Source of the DNA: Pseudonocardia sp. CNS-139 | GTDB taxonomy: Bacteria; Actinomycetota; Actinomycetes; Mycobacteriales; Pseudonocardiaceae | Length of the DNA stretch: 64,000 nucleotides | Assembly: GCA_001942415.1 (NCBI GenBank) | Contig: MKJX01000022.1 | Coordinates: 44,309-108,308, forward strand | Direction: 5' to 3' | Shown here: piece after piece, positions 27,662 through 37,560 of the stretch | How the letters are laid out: the number at the start of each line of letters is the position of its first letter | How positions within the stretch are numbered: position 1 is the stretch's first letter | Notes under the pieces: model-generated | What the model was told of the DNA's origin: nothing | Database searches by the model: none | What the model saw: the letters and a program-made list of their open reading frames with translations, nothing else | Program-made: the position numbers and the translations under genes

Positions 27662-28839
27662 CTACGCCGCGCGGCCCACCTGCTGCTCGGTGCGGCCGAC
27701 GACCTGGTCGTAGATGCCCTCGAAGCGGTCCAGGGTGGCCTCGAACGCGTGCTCCGCGACGATCTCCCGGCTGGCCGCGCCCATGCGGCGGCGCAGTGCC
27801 GGGTCGGTGAGGAGCGCGGCCAGGCGCGCGCTCAGCTCCTCGACGTCGCCGGGGGTGAAGAGCCAGCCGTTGCGGCCCGGCCGGACGAGGTGCGGCAGCG
27901 CCATCGCGTCGGCCGCGACCACCGGCAGCCCGGCGGCCATCGACTCCAGTGTGACGAGGCTCTGCAGCTCCGCGACGCCCGGCATGCAGAACACGTCCGC
28001 GCCCGCGTACGCGGCGAGCAGCTCCTGCTCGGAGACGAACCCGCGGAAGTCCACCCGCGCGCCCAGGCCGAGGCCGTCGCGAGGGCCCGCCACTCGTCGC
28101 GGCGGGCGCCGTCGCCGACGATCTCCAGCCGGCCCGGCACACCGGCGGGCAGCGCCGCGAACGCCCTGACCAGCTCGTCGACCCGCTTCTCCTGGTCGAG
28201 CCGCCCGACGAACAGCACGGTCGGGACGTCGCCCTCGATGTGCGGGAGCACCCGGTAGCGGTCGGCGTCGATGCCGCACGAGACCGGGAACGCGTCGACC
28301 AGCCCGGCCCGGCGCACGAGCAGCTCGACGGCGCGCGGGGTCGGCGCCGTGACGACGGCGGCCTTGCCGAACACCCGGCCGAGGTCGTTCCAGGCCAGCT
28401 CGTTGTAGACGCGGTGCAGCACACGCGGGATCGGCGTGTACGCGATCAGGTTCTCCGGCATCAGGTGGTTGGTGGCGACGAGCGGGTAGCCGCGGCGGTG
28501 CGCCCCCTTGACGACCCCGCGCCCGACGACCATGTGCGCGTTGGTGTGCACGACGTCCGGGTCGACGCGCGACACCAGCGCCGCGGCCTGCGCGCCGCCC
28601 TCCCAGGGCAGGCAGAACTGGAACCCCTCGTGCTTGTACCAGCGCCGCGAGCGCACGCCGTGCACCGTGACGCCGTCGCGGACCTCCTGCTCCGCGGGCC
28701 CGTTCGGCGACGGCGCGACGACGTGGACCTCGTGCCCGCGCCCGGCGAGGCCGGTGGCGAGCCGCTCGGCGAAGCGCGCCGCCCCGTTGACGTCGGGCGG
28801 GTACGTCTCGGCGCCGATCAGGATCCGGAGCGGCTTCAC
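27662..28839 (-). CDS. Glycosyltransferase family 4, PimB-like (frameshifted)
   Basis: The protein starts at GTG 28839 after GAGGAAC, with LRILIGAETYPPDVNGAARF. It has HTNAHMVVGRGV in the acceptor half, VLFVGRLDQEKRVDELVRAF in the donor half, then the E-x7-E region GVAELQSLVTLESMAAGLPV. The overall pattern is that of mannosyl or other GT4 enzymes acting on membrane glycolipids, of which PimB is the best known, but the acceptor is not fixed by sequence. A one-base shift near 28080 is corrected to 392 residues. It converges with the previous glycosyltransferase, with 28 bases between stops. Confidence 0.87.
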
Positions 28840-28891
28840 GGGAGAGTTCCTCTCAGGTGGGTCGTGCGGTGCGGGGAACCGGTGCTGGGGA

Positions 28892-29875
28892 TCACCGGCG
28901 ATGCAGAGACTGTGCCCGCTGCCACAGCGTGAGCGACTGCGGGGTGTCCGACCCGGCCGGGAGCGCGGTGTCGGTACGGGCCGCACGCGCCGCGACGGCG
29001 TCGGGGTGGTGCCGCGCCAGCGCGATGACGCCCGCGGTGGCGGTGATGGCCGCACCGGCGAGCAGGAACCACGTCTCGGGCGGGGTGGCTGCGCCCTCAC
29101 CGAGCAGCACCGCGCCGAGCAGGACGGCCACGATCGGGTCGACGACCGTGAGGCACGCGATGACGACCTCGGGCGGCCCGGACCCGAAGGCCTGCTGCAC
29201 GAGCCAGCCGCCGGCGAGCACCGCGGCGCCGATCCCGGCGACGGCGGCGAGCACCGGCGGGTCGAGCGGCCCGACGCACCGGACTCACGGACTGGGACAC
29301 GGCCCGGACCAGCGCGGACACCAGCCCGAACGCGGCCGCGCCGGCCATCGCGCAGGCCACGCAGCGCACCCAGCCGGAGCGGGCGAGCCCGAGCCCGGCG
29401 AGCAGCAGCACGATGAGCGCGACGACGAGGCTCGCGACGAGCGTCGCGCGGTCCGGCGGCGGGGTGCTGACCGCCGTGCCGGCCGCCGTCGCGACGAACG
29501 CACCCGCGATGCTGAGCAGCACGCCGACGATCACGCCCGGCACCGGGCCCGGCTGGTGCGCACGGCCGTGAGCAGCACCGCGATCGGCACGGCGAGCACG
29601 CCGAGGGGCTGCACGACCGACAGCGGCGCGAGCACGAGCGCGACGGCGTGCAGGCCGGAGCCGCCGGCCGCGAGCGCGAGCCCGGCGAGCCAGCCCGGGC
29701 GGCGGGCGATCTCGCCCAGCCCGCGCAGCGAGATCGCCTTGCCCGGCCGGTCGTCGTAGGTCGGGTCGGCGGCGGCGACGGCCCCGTGCTGCAGCACCGC
29801 GGCGCCGGCGAAGCACACGGCCCCGAGCAGCGCGAGGGCGATCGCGAGGCCGGAGCCGGCCAGCGACTCGATCAT
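28892..29875 (-). CDS. DMT-superfamily membrane transporter (frameshifts)
   Basis: This is a hydrophobic protein of about ten helices, starting MIESLAGSGLAIALALLGAV and ending with LTVVDPIVAVLLGAVLLGEG, the usual last repeat of EamA/DMT-type exporters. Two frame changes are seen, near 29560 and near 29285; the second needs two missing bases or one extra. ATG 29875 overlaps the stop of the DUF998 gene (ATGA), so the two membrane proteins are coupled. Substrate is unknown. Confidence 0.75.
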
Positions 29876-30609
29876 GCGACACCTCGCAACCCGGGATCGT
29901 CGGTCAGCCGGTGATCACCCGAAGCCAGCGCCGCGGACACCGGGGCACGGTCCACCGCGAGCCGGGTCGCCCGGGCGGTCGCAACCAGCACCAGCATCAC
30001 TGCCAGAAAGAGAACACGCTGCACCCCGCCGATCAGGGGAAATCCCGGTGAACCGCCGATAACGATCGGAACATGAGTGAGAAGGAAGAAAACGCCGGCC
30101 ACCCCTGTGGCGCCCGAGAGCCGCGCGAGAGCGGGCGCGGCGGGCTGCCACGCCGGGGCGGACCGGGCCCGGCGTGCGACCTGCCACGCGGCCAGCGGCA
30201 GCATCGCGAAGATCCATCCGCCCGCCGCCCGGTGCACGTTCGAGACGAGCCCGGCCGACGTGCCCGCCGCGTGCGTGGGGAACACGGCCACCAGCACGAA
30301 CGCTACCGCGACGCTGACCAGCAGCGCGAACGGGAGCCGCGGCCGGGGCAGCCCGGCGTGGCGCAGGCCCGCCGCGAGCACGACGGTGCCCCCGCCCAGG
30401 CAGAGCGCGGCGATGCCGAGCAGCGCGTATCCACCGGGCTGGAACACGTAGTCGCTGATCACGTGGTGCAGCGGGTCGACCGCCCCGATCCCGGTGACGT
30501 GCAGGACCACCATCGGCAGCAGCGCGACGATGACGCACGTGGTGACGATCGCCTCCCCCGCCCACGTGGCGCCGCCGGACCGCGGCCCGGCTCCCCCCGT
30601 CGTCGTCAT
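29872..30609 (-). CDS. DUF998-family membrane protein
   Basis: This intact 245-residue protein has about six to seven hydrophobic helices (for example IVTTCVIVALLPMVVLHVTG and GWIFAMLPLAAWQVARR). DPLHHVISDYVFQPGGYALL near the first extracellular loop is characteristic of DUF998 proteins, whose function is unknown. It starts at ATG 30609 and overlaps the downstream DMT gene. A GGGGG/CCCCC hairpin lies just upstream (30669-30682). Confidence 0.8.
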   Translation of the reverse strand: MTTTGGAGPRSGGATWAGEAIVTTCVIVALLPMVVLHVTGIGAVDPLHHVISDYVFQPGGYALLGIAALCLGGGTVVLAAGLRHAGLPRPRLPFALLVSVAVAFVLVAVFPTHAAGTSAGLVSNVHRAAGGWIFAMLPLAAWQVARRARSAPAWQPAAPALARLSGATGVAGVFFLLTHVPIVIGGSPGFPLIGGVQRVLFLAVMLVLVATARATRLAVDRAPVSAALASGDHRLTDDPGLRGVA

Positions 30610-30668
30610 GCGCTCACCGTGCCAGTTCCGCGCTGAGACGGACATCAGGATCTCCACCGAGTCCATCC

Positions 30669-30682
30669 GGGGGTATTCCCCC
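30669..30682. terminator. G5/C5 hairpin between two minus-strand genes
   Basis: GGGGG-TATT-CCCCC is a compact stem-loop in the 95-bp gap after the stop of the secreted-type hypothetical gene (30705) and before the DUF998 start (30609). It may end the upstream transcript. No T-run follows. Confidence 0.4.
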
Positions 30683-30704
30683 ATTCCCCACACGGGTGAC
30701 CCGC

Positions 30705-31379
30705 TCATCGGGGGATGACACCGTCGTCGGGCGGGGGGTCGGCGCGCCCGGCCTGCTCCGGCAGCAGCGGGGCGAGCGCCAGCTCGCGCGCGGTGGCGTC
30801 CGGCGGGGCGGCCTGCACGGCCCGCACCTCGGGACGGGCGGCGAGCGCGGTGAGCCCGGCCCGGTCGGCCCGCACGACCAGCGCGAGCACGCACGGGCAC
30901 GCCGGGTCCGCGAGCAGCCCGGTCTCGGCCGCGGCGACGTCACCGGGCCGCCCGGCGAGCCGGGCCGCGTCCGCCGCGGCGCCGTCCCGGGCCCGCTGCA
31001 GCGCGTTGACCAGCGCCTGTTCCGGCGGCAGCGCGGTCTCCAGCGGCTCGAACCGCAGCGCGGTCTGGACGCGCGGGAGCGGCGCCCGCAGCACGGCCGT
31101 GACGGGCGCGCCGCCCGCGGTGAGCGCGGCCGCGTCCGTCACCGGGAGCTGCGCGGCGAGCTGCACGAGCGCGAGCGCCGGCGTCCCGTTCGGCGGCAGG
31201 TCGGCGGGCACGCGGGCCAGGTAGCCGGCCACGTCCTCCCCCGGCTCGGGCCCCAGGCGCACGGTGCCGGCGGCCGGGGCGGGCGCCGCCGCCGGGAACC
31301 GCGTGCCCGCGTACCAGGCGACGAGCAGGACGGCCACGGCGCACACGATCAGCGCTCCCACCCGGCCGCGTGTGGTCAC
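30705..31379 (-). CDS. Hypothetical membrane-anchored protein
   Basis: This intact 224-residue protein starts at GTG 31379, seven bases after the rluD stop. One hydrophobic segment near the N-terminus (VGALIVCAVAVLLVAWYAGT) is followed by a proline/alanine-rich extracytoplasmic part. There are no catalytic motifs I recognise. Two cysteines lie close together in DPACPCVLALVV. Spacing suggests co-transcription with rluD and lspA. Possibly a conserved actinobacterial protein of unknown role. Confidence 0.6.
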   Translation of the reverse strand: MTTRGRVGALIVCAVAVLLVAWYAGTRFPAAAPAPAAGTVRLGPEPGEDVAGYLARVPADLPPNGTPALALVQLAAQLPVTDAAALTAGGAPVTAVLRAPLPRVQTALRFEPLETALPPEQALVNALQRARDGAAADAARLAGRPGDVAAAETGLLADPACPCVLALVVRADRAGLTALAARPEVRAVQAAPPDATARELALAPLLPEQAGRADPPPDDGVIPR

Positions 31380-31386
31380 CCGAGCG

Positions 31387-32316
31387 TCAGTCCCGCAGCA
31401 GCTGCAGCGCGTGGTCGAGGTCGGCCGGGTACGGGCTGGTGAACTCGACCCACCGCCCGTCCGCCGGGTGCTCGAATCCGAGCCGCCGGGCGTGCAGCCA
31501 CTGCCGGGTGAGCCCGAGCCGCTTGGCCAGCACCGGGTCGGCGCCGTAGGTCAGGTCGCCGGCGCACGGGTGGCGCAGCGCCGCGAGGTGCACCCGGATC
31601 TGGTGGGTGCGGCCCGTCTCCAGCCGGATGTCCAGCAGCGACGCCGCCCGGAACGCCTCGACCGTGTCGTAGTGGGTGACGGCCGGCTTGCCGCCCGCGA
31701 CCACGGCGAACTTGTAGTCGTGGCGGGGGTGCCGGTCGATGGGCGCGTCGACCGTGCCGCTGGACGGGTCCGGGTGGCCCTGGCAGACGGCGTGGTAGCG
31801 CTTGTCCACGGTGCGTTCCTTGAACGCCCGTTTCAGCACCGTGTACGCGTGCTCGGACGCGGCCACGACCATCACGCCGGTGGTGCCGACGTCGAGCCGG
31901 TGCACGATGCCCTGCCGCTCGGCCGCCCCCGACGTCGAGACGCGGTAGCCGAGCGCGGCGAGCCCGCCGACGACCGTGGGGCCGGTCCAGCCGGGGCTCG
32001 GGTGCGCGGCGACGCCGACCGGCTTGTCGACCACGACGATGTCGTCGTCGGCGTGCAGCACGGTGAGCCCGGCGACGACCTCCTCGGCGCCGAGGATCGC
32101 GGCGGGCGCGGCCGGCTCGGGCAGCTCGACCTCCAGCCACGACCCGGCCGAGAGCCGGTCGGACTTGGCGGCCGCGCGCCCGTCCAGCGCGACCCGCCCG
32201 TCCTCGGCCAGCGCCGCGACGGTCGTGCGGGACAGCCCCAGCAGCCGCGAGAGCCCGGCGTCGACGCGCATCCCGTCGAGGCCGTCGGGGACGGGGAGCT
32301 GGCGGGTGTCAGCCAC
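31387..32316 (-). CDS. rluD: Large-subunit rRNA pseudouridine synthase RluD family
   Basis: This intact 309-residue protein has an S4 RNA-binding domain at residues 16-70 ([20 protein letters not shown]) followed by the RluA-type catalytic domain. The catalytic aspartate is in [17 protein letters not shown], and [14 protein letters not shown] is the second family signature. It isomerises uridines in 23S rRNA. GTG 32316 overlaps the lspA end by eight bases, the usual lspA-rluD arrangement. Confidence 0.93.
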   Translation of the reverse strand: MADTRQLPVPDGLDGMRVDAGLSRLLGLSRTTVAALAEDGRVALDGRAAAKSDRLSAGSWLEVELPEPAAPAAILGAEEVVAGLTVLHADDDIVVVDKPVGVAAHPSPGWTGPTVVGGLAALGYRVSTSGAAERQGIVHRLDVGTTGVMVVAASEHAYTVLKRAFKERTVDKRYHAVCQGHPDPSSGTVDAPIDRHPRHDYKFAVVAGGKPAVTHYDTVEAFRAASLLDIRLETGRTHQIRVHLAALRHPCAGDLTYGADPVLAKRLGLTRQWLHARRLGFEHPADGRWVEFTSPYPADLDHALQLLRD

Positions 32317-32925
32317 CGGTGGGCTCGTCCCGTGCGGCGGACGGCTCGGTCTCCTTGGTGCGGGCTTCCTTGGTGCGGGAGGCGTGGCTCCCGTCCAGCT
32401 CGCGCCCGAACAGCGCCAGCAGCACGAGCAGGATGCCGCCGCAGACGATCGACGAGTCGGCCACGTTGAACACGGGGAACGCGCGCCCGTCCGGCGCGAA
32501 GACCGACACCATGTCGACGACGTGGCCCTGCAGCGGGCCCGGTGAGCGGAAGATGCGGTCGGTGAGGTTGCCCAGCGCGCCGCCGAGCACCAGGCCCAGC
32601 GCGATCGCCCAGCCCGTGGAGCGCAGCCGCCGGGCCACCCGGACGATGACGACGACCACCGCGATCGCGATCACGGTGAGCAGCCACGTGTACCCGGTGG
32701 ACGAACGAAACGCGCGCCCGGGTTGCGCACCAGCTGCAGGTAGACCAGGCCGCCCAGGAGCTGCACCGGGGCCCGGCCCTCCAGCTCGGCGACCGCGACC
32801 ACCTTCGTGACGATGTCGGCCGCGAGCACGACGGGGGCGATCAGGGCGAGCAGCCAGACCTTGGACCTGACGGCGGGCTCGTCCGGGGCTGCCGGTGCGT
32901 GACTCACCCCGCCATCATCCCTCAT
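32309..32925 (-). CDS. lspA: Lipoprotein signal peptidase (frameshifted)
   Basis: This aspartic membrane protease cleaves the signal of prolipoproteins after lipid transfer. Four helices are seen ([36 protein letters not shown] and others). Motifs are [22 protein letters not shown] with the first catalytic Asp, and [14 protein letters not shown] with the second. A one-base shift near 32702 follows NPGAR. ATG 32925 is assumed; GTG 32907 is another option. In this frame the reading continues upstream into the antiporter without a stop. Lipoproteins in the window (the binding protein at 13.4 kb) would be substrates. Confidence 0.9.
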
Positions 32926-32941
32926 CGCGTCCGGGGCCTGT

Positions 32942-34407
32942 TCACCGCGCCAGCGCGCCAGCTTGCCGTGCTGGTCGACGGCCCGGATGCGGGCCTCCGT
33001 CGCCCTGCGCACGCCCGCCGTCGCGACGACGAGGAGCTGGTCGCCCTCGCGCAGCCGGGTGCCGGGCTCCGGGGTGAACGCCTCTCCCGCGCGGACGACC
33101 AGGCTGACCGTCGCGCCGCGGGGCAGCCGCAGCTCCCGCAGGTAGACCCCGCGCAGCCGGGAGCCCACCGGCACCCGCACCTCCAGCAGGTCGGCGCCCA
33201 GCTCCTCCAGCGGTGCGGCGTCGACCGTGATCTCCTCGGCCTGGGCCGGCCGGGCCACCCCGAGCAGCCGCGCCACCAGTGACAGGGTGGTGCCCTGCAG
33301 CAGCGTCAGCACGACGACCAGCACGAACACCACGTCCACCAGCAGCTGCCCGCCCTGCGCGCCCTCGATCACGGCGATCAGCGCGAGCACGATCGGGACG
33401 GCCCCGCGCAGCCCGGCCCACGACAGGAACGCCTGCTCCCGCCACGGCACCCGGAACGGGAGCGCGGCCGCCAGCACCGAGAGCGGGCGCCCGGCGACGA
33501 TCAGCACGAGCCCCGCCACCAGCGCCGGCACGATCGCGTCCACCAGCCGCGGCGGCGAGGCGTAGAGCCCGAGCAGCACGAACACCCCGATCTGCGCCAG
33601 CAGGCCCATGCCCTCCGCGAACGAGCGCACGCCGGCCCGGTGCGGCAGGTCGGAGTTGCCCAGCACGAGCGCGGCGACGTACGTCGCGAGCAGCCCCGAG
33701 GCGTGCGCGAACTGGCCGGACGCGTACGCGAGCAGGCAGACCGCGATCGCCGCGAGCGGGTAGAGACCGGTGGCCGGGAGCGCGACGCGGCGCAGCACCC
33801 AGGCCCCGCCCAGCCCCAGCGCGGCCCCGATGAGGCCCCCGGCCGCGAGCTCGTAGACGACGAGCAGCGGCGTCAGCCAGGTGAACGGGTCGCCGGAGGC
33901 CAGCAGCACGACGGCGAGCACGACCGGGGCGTCGTTCATGCCGGACTCGAGCTCCAGCGCGCCCGCCAGCCGCCGCGGGACGCCGACCCCGCGCAGCACG
34001 CTGAACACGGCCGCCGCGTCCGTCGACGACAGCACGGCGCCCCACAGGAACGCGATGCGCCAGTCCAGGCCCAGCAGGAAGTGCAGCAGCACCCCGACGA
34101 CGCCGATGCTCACCGCCACCGCGACCGTGGCCAGCGCGACACCCAGGCCGAACGCGGGGCGCACCGCGCTCCAGCGGGTGGTGAGCCCGCCCTCGGCGAG
34201 GATCAGGACGAGCGCGGCGAGCCCGATCGACTCGGTGAGCAGCGCGTCGGAGAACTGGATGCCCAGCACCGACTCGCCCAGCACGATGCCGATGCCCAGG
34301 TAGATGAGCAGTGCGGGGAGCCCGAGACGGCTGGAGACGCGGACGGCGAACACGCCGACGAGCAGCACGGCGGCCCCGATACCGAGCAGCACCTCCAGGC
34401 TCGCCAT
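32942..34407 (-). CDS. Potassium/proton antiporter, NhaP2/CvrA type
   Basis: This CPA-family antiporter has about twelve helices (MASLEVLLGIGAAVLLVGVF, LTTRWSAVRPAFGLGVALA) and the conserved ALSSTDAAAVFSVL-like segment (LSSTDAAAVFSVLRG). ESGMNDAPVVLAVV carries the conserved Asp of the transport site, and FLSWAGLRGAVPIVLALIAV follows. The C-terminus is a TrkA-C (RCK-C) regulatory domain with LREGDQLLVVATAGVRR. ATG 34407. Its frame has no stop before lspA; the TGA at 32942-32944 is one base out of frame and is taken here as the likely natural end. Confidence 0.85.
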
Positions 34408-34483
34408 GCCCACCTCCGCCGTCGGTACCGTATATCGCCGCCGAGGGCAGCCCGATGACCAGCCCGAACGTGTCGCGCACCGC

Positions 34484-34635
34484 GACTCGCGCGCACCCAC
34501 GGCGCGACTCGCGGATGCCGGCCCGCCGCTCCCCCGCGAGTCGGGCCCTGAATGCACGCGAGTCGCGGCCTGGGTGCACGCGAGTCGCGCTCTGGGTGCA
34601 CGCGAGTCGGGGTCTGGGTGCACGCGAGTCGCGCC
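34484..34635. repeat. Array B of 22-bp CGCGAGTC repeats, two opposed blocks
   Basis: In the divergent region antiporter/histidine kinase (34408-34733), GACTCGCG occurs at 34484 and 34506. CGCGAGTC occurs at 34535, 34557, 34579, 34601 and 34623, exactly every 22 bases, mostly within TGCACGCGAGTCGCG. Each block reads CGCGAGTC toward its nearer gene. The rest of this 326-bp region holds no gene; a TAGCCT hexamer lies at 34722-34727, six bases before the kinase ATG. Confidence 0.88.
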
Positions 34636-34733
34636 GGGGCGGCCACGGGCTGGCCCGGCCGGGGGTTGTCCCCACCCCGGTTCGGGGTTCCGCCCGATGG
34701 TCCCCGGACCGGCCCGCTCCCTAGCCTGGTCGC

Positions 34734-36034
34734 ATGGCCATCCCGCTGCCGACGGGCAGGTCACGGCCCGATCCGGTACGTGCCCTGCTCGCCCCGTCCA
34801 CCTGGCTCGCCGCCGCCCACCTGCTGCTCGACGTGGTCGTCGGCTGGACGTACGCGTGGGTGCTGCTCACGGGGCTCCTCCTCGCGGTCGTGCTGATGCC
34901 GTTCGCCCTGATGGGCCTGCCGGTCTGGATCGTCACGGTCTGGGCGAGCACGCTGATGGCCCGCATCGAGCGCTTCCGGGTCCGCGTGCTGCTCGGCGTC
35001 GAGATCGCGGAGCAGCCGATGCCGCGGTTCCAGCGCAACCCGCTGCGCTACGGCGGCGAGCTGTGGCGCGACCCGGGGGTCCGCCGCCGCGCGGCGTACC
35101 AGGTGCTCGCGGCACCGCTCGGCCTGCTGACGTCCGGTGTGGTGTTCCTGCTGCTCTCGGGCGCGCTCGCGCTGCTGGCGATGCCGCTGCTCGGGTGGCT
35201 GGTGCCGGCGGGCGGCGAGGTCGTCTACGGCATCCCGCTGGCCGACACGGGCACCGGGCGCGCCGGGCTCGCCGCGCTCGGGCTGGTGCTGCTCCTGCTC
35301 GCGCCCGCCGTGCTGCGCGGGCTCGCCGCGGCCGACGCCGCCGTCGCCCGCTCGCTGCTCGGGCCCGTCCCGGGCGCGCTCGCGCTCCGGGTCGACGAGC
35401 TGGAGCGCAGCCGGGCCCGCGTCGTCGACGCCGGGGAGGCCGAACGCCGGCGCCTGGAGCGCGACCTGCACGACGGCACGCAGCAGCAGCTCGTCGCCCT
35501 CGCGATGACGCTCGGCCGGGCCCGGGCCCGCTACAGGCAGGACCCGGCCCCGTCGCCGACCTGCTGGCCGACGCCCACCAGCAGGCCAAGGACGCCGTCA
35601 CCGACCTGCGCGGGCTGATCCGCGGCCTGCACCCGCCGGTGCTCACCGACCGCGCCCTCGACGCCGCGCTGTCGGCGGTGGCGGCGCGCTGCCCGGTGCC
35701 GGTCGAGCTCACGGTGCAGCTCGACCAGCGGCCCAGCGCCACGGTGGAGGCCATCGGCTACTTCGTCGTCGCCGAGGGGCTCACCAACGTCGCGAAGCAC
35801 TCGGGCGCCCGCGCCGCGTCGGTCACGGTGCGCAGGGAGGGCGCCGGGCCGCTGTGGATCACGATCGCCGACGACGGGGCCGGCGGCGCCGACCCGGCCG
35901 CCGGCACCGGCCTGCGCGGGCTGGCCGACCGGGTGTCGGGGGTCGACGGCCAGCTCGGCATCGACTCGCCGGTCGGCGGGCCCACGGTGCTCACGGTCGA
36001 GTTGCCCTGCACGGCTGTGGCGGCGGGCCGGTGA
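34734..36034 (+). CDS. Sensor histidine kinase, NarL-partner type (frameshifted)
   Basis: The N-terminal half has about five membrane helices in a sensor region (LAAAHLLLDVVVGWTYAWVL, QVLAAPLGLLTSGVVFLLLS). The HisKA_3 dimerisation helix reads RRRLERDLHDGTQQQLVALA with the phosphorylated His. The ATPase domain shows EGLTNVAKHSGAR (N box), IADDGAGGADPAAGTGLRGL (G boxes). One base is missing near 35550; the corrected length is 433. ATG 34734 follows a TAGCCT hexamer with no ribosome site, suggesting a leaderless transcript. The stop overlaps the regulator start. Confidence 0.9.
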
Positions 36035-36686
36035 CCGCGCCGCGCGTCACCGTCGCCGAGGACTCCGTCCTCCTGCGCGAGGGGCTCTCCCGGCTGCTGG
36101 CCGAGGCCGGGTTCGCCGTGGTCGACGCGGTGGGCGACGGCGAGTCGCTGCTGCGTTCGGTCGCCGTCGAGCCGCCCGACGTGGTCGTCGCCGACGTGCG
36201 GATGCCGCCCACCCACTCCGACGAGGGGCTGCGGGCGGCGCTGGTGATCAGGGCGCGCTGGCCGGCGGTCGCGGTGCTCGTGCTCTCCCAGTACGTGGAG
36301 GAGCGCTACGCCACCGAGCTCTTGGCCGGCGACACCCGCGGCGTCGGCTACCTGCTGAAGGACCGCGTCGCCGACGTCGAGACGTTCGTGGAGGCGCTGC
36401 ACCGGGTGCGGGCCGGCGGCACGGCGCTCGACCCGGAGGTCGTGTCGCAGCTCTTCGCCCGCGCCCGGCGGGTCGGGCCGCTCGCGTCGCTCACCCCGCG
36501 CGAGCGGGAGGTGCTGACGCTGATGGCCGAGGGCCGTTCCACGCCGGCATCGCGGAGGCGCTGGTGGTCGGCGAGGGCGCGGTGGAGAAGCACATCAGCG
36601 GGATCTTCGGCAAGTTCGCGCTGCCCGCGGCGCCCAGCGACCACCGGCGGGTGCTCGCCGTGCTGCGCTACCTGGAGGACGCGTGA
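36031..36686 (+). CDS. NarL/LuxR-type response regulator (frameshifted)
   Basis: The receiver domain shows VTVAEDSVLLREGLSRLL (acidic pair), VVVADVRMPPTHSDEG with the phospho-Asp, LSQYVEERYA and GYLLKDRVADV. The LuxR helix-turn-helix starts SLTPREREVLTLMAEGRS and continues GIAEALVVGEGAVEKHISGI after a one-base shift near 36540. The corrected length is 218. It is coupled to the kinase and to the DUF4097 gene by overlapping codons, so it probably controls this operon or its neighbours in response to an envelope signal. Confidence 0.92.
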
Positions 36687-37459
36687 CCACCACGCAGCGC
36701 CCCCCGGCGCACCCGGCGCTGGTCGTCGTGGCCGTGCTGTTCGTGGCGGTGGTCGTCGGAGTCGGGGCCACGGAGCTGTTCTCCCACGTCGTCAGCCGCA
36801 CGGTCGAGACCAGCACGGTGCACCGCCCCACGGGCGACCGCTTCACCGTCGACAGCGAGACCGGCGACGTCACGGTCGTCCCGAGCACGGACGGGCAGGT
36901 CCACGTGCACACCGTCGTGCGGCACGGCATCGGCACCCCCGACCTGGTGGAGGAGTCCACCCCGTCGGGGGTGCGGCTGGACGCCGACTGCGACGACTTC
37001 GGCACCTCCGACTGCTCGGTCGCCTACACCGTCGAGCTGCCGCCCGCGTTCGCGCTCACGGTCAGCGGCGCGCACGGCGACGTCACGGCGCGCGGGCTCA
37101 CCGGCCCGGTCCGGGTCGACCGGTCCACCGGCGACATCGCGCTGTTCGACGTCACCGGGCCGGTCGACGTCACGAGCCGGGCCGGGGAGATCACCGCGCT
37201 CGGGCTGCGCGGCGACACCGTGCAGGCCCGGTCGGACACCGGCGACGTGCGGCTGGAGCTGCTGGAGCCGCCGCGCAGCGTCGTGGTGGGCACCGAGTTC
37301 GGCGAGGTCGACGTCGCGCTCCCGGCCGGCGCGGCCTACCGGGTGTCGGCGTGGACGCGGTTCGGCGACCGGTCGGTCACCGTGCCCGTCGACCCGTTCT
37401 CCGACCGCGCCGTCACGATCGACGGCGGGACGGGGGACGTGCGGCTGCACACGACGTGA
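36683..37459 (+). CDS. DUF4097-family membrane-anchored protein
   Basis: This intact 258-residue protein starts with GTG at 36683, overlapping the regulator stop. One membrane helix near the N-terminus (LVVVAVLFVAVVVGVGATEL) is followed by an extracytoplasmic beta-rich domain with repeated short phrases: DSETGDVTV, GAHGDVTARG, DRSTGDIALF, SRAGEITALG and RSDTGDVRLE. This is the pattern of the DUF4097 beta-helix family, common beside two-component systems. It may sense or buffer an envelope signal for the kinase; that is inference. Confidence 0.85.
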   Translation: MTTTQRPPAHPALVVVAVLFVAVVVGVGATELFSHVVSRTVETSTVHRPTGDRFTVDSETGDVTVVPSTDGQVHVHTVVRHGIGTPDLVEESTPSGVRLDADCDDFGTSDCSVAYTVELPPAFALTVSGAHGDVTARGLTGPVRVDRSTGDIALFDVTGPVDVTSRAGEITALGLRGDTVQARSDTGDVRLELLEPPRSVVVGTEFGEVDVALPAGAAYRVSAWTRFGDRSVTVPVDPFSDRAVTIDGGTGDVRLHTT

Positions 37460-37560
37460 GCGGCGTTCTCGCCCCCTACGGGTGATGTGTCCCGCCGCCC
37501 GCCGCCCGACCCTGGTCCGCTCACGACGCCGGCCGGCACCGAGGTCCGGCCCGGGCGGAC

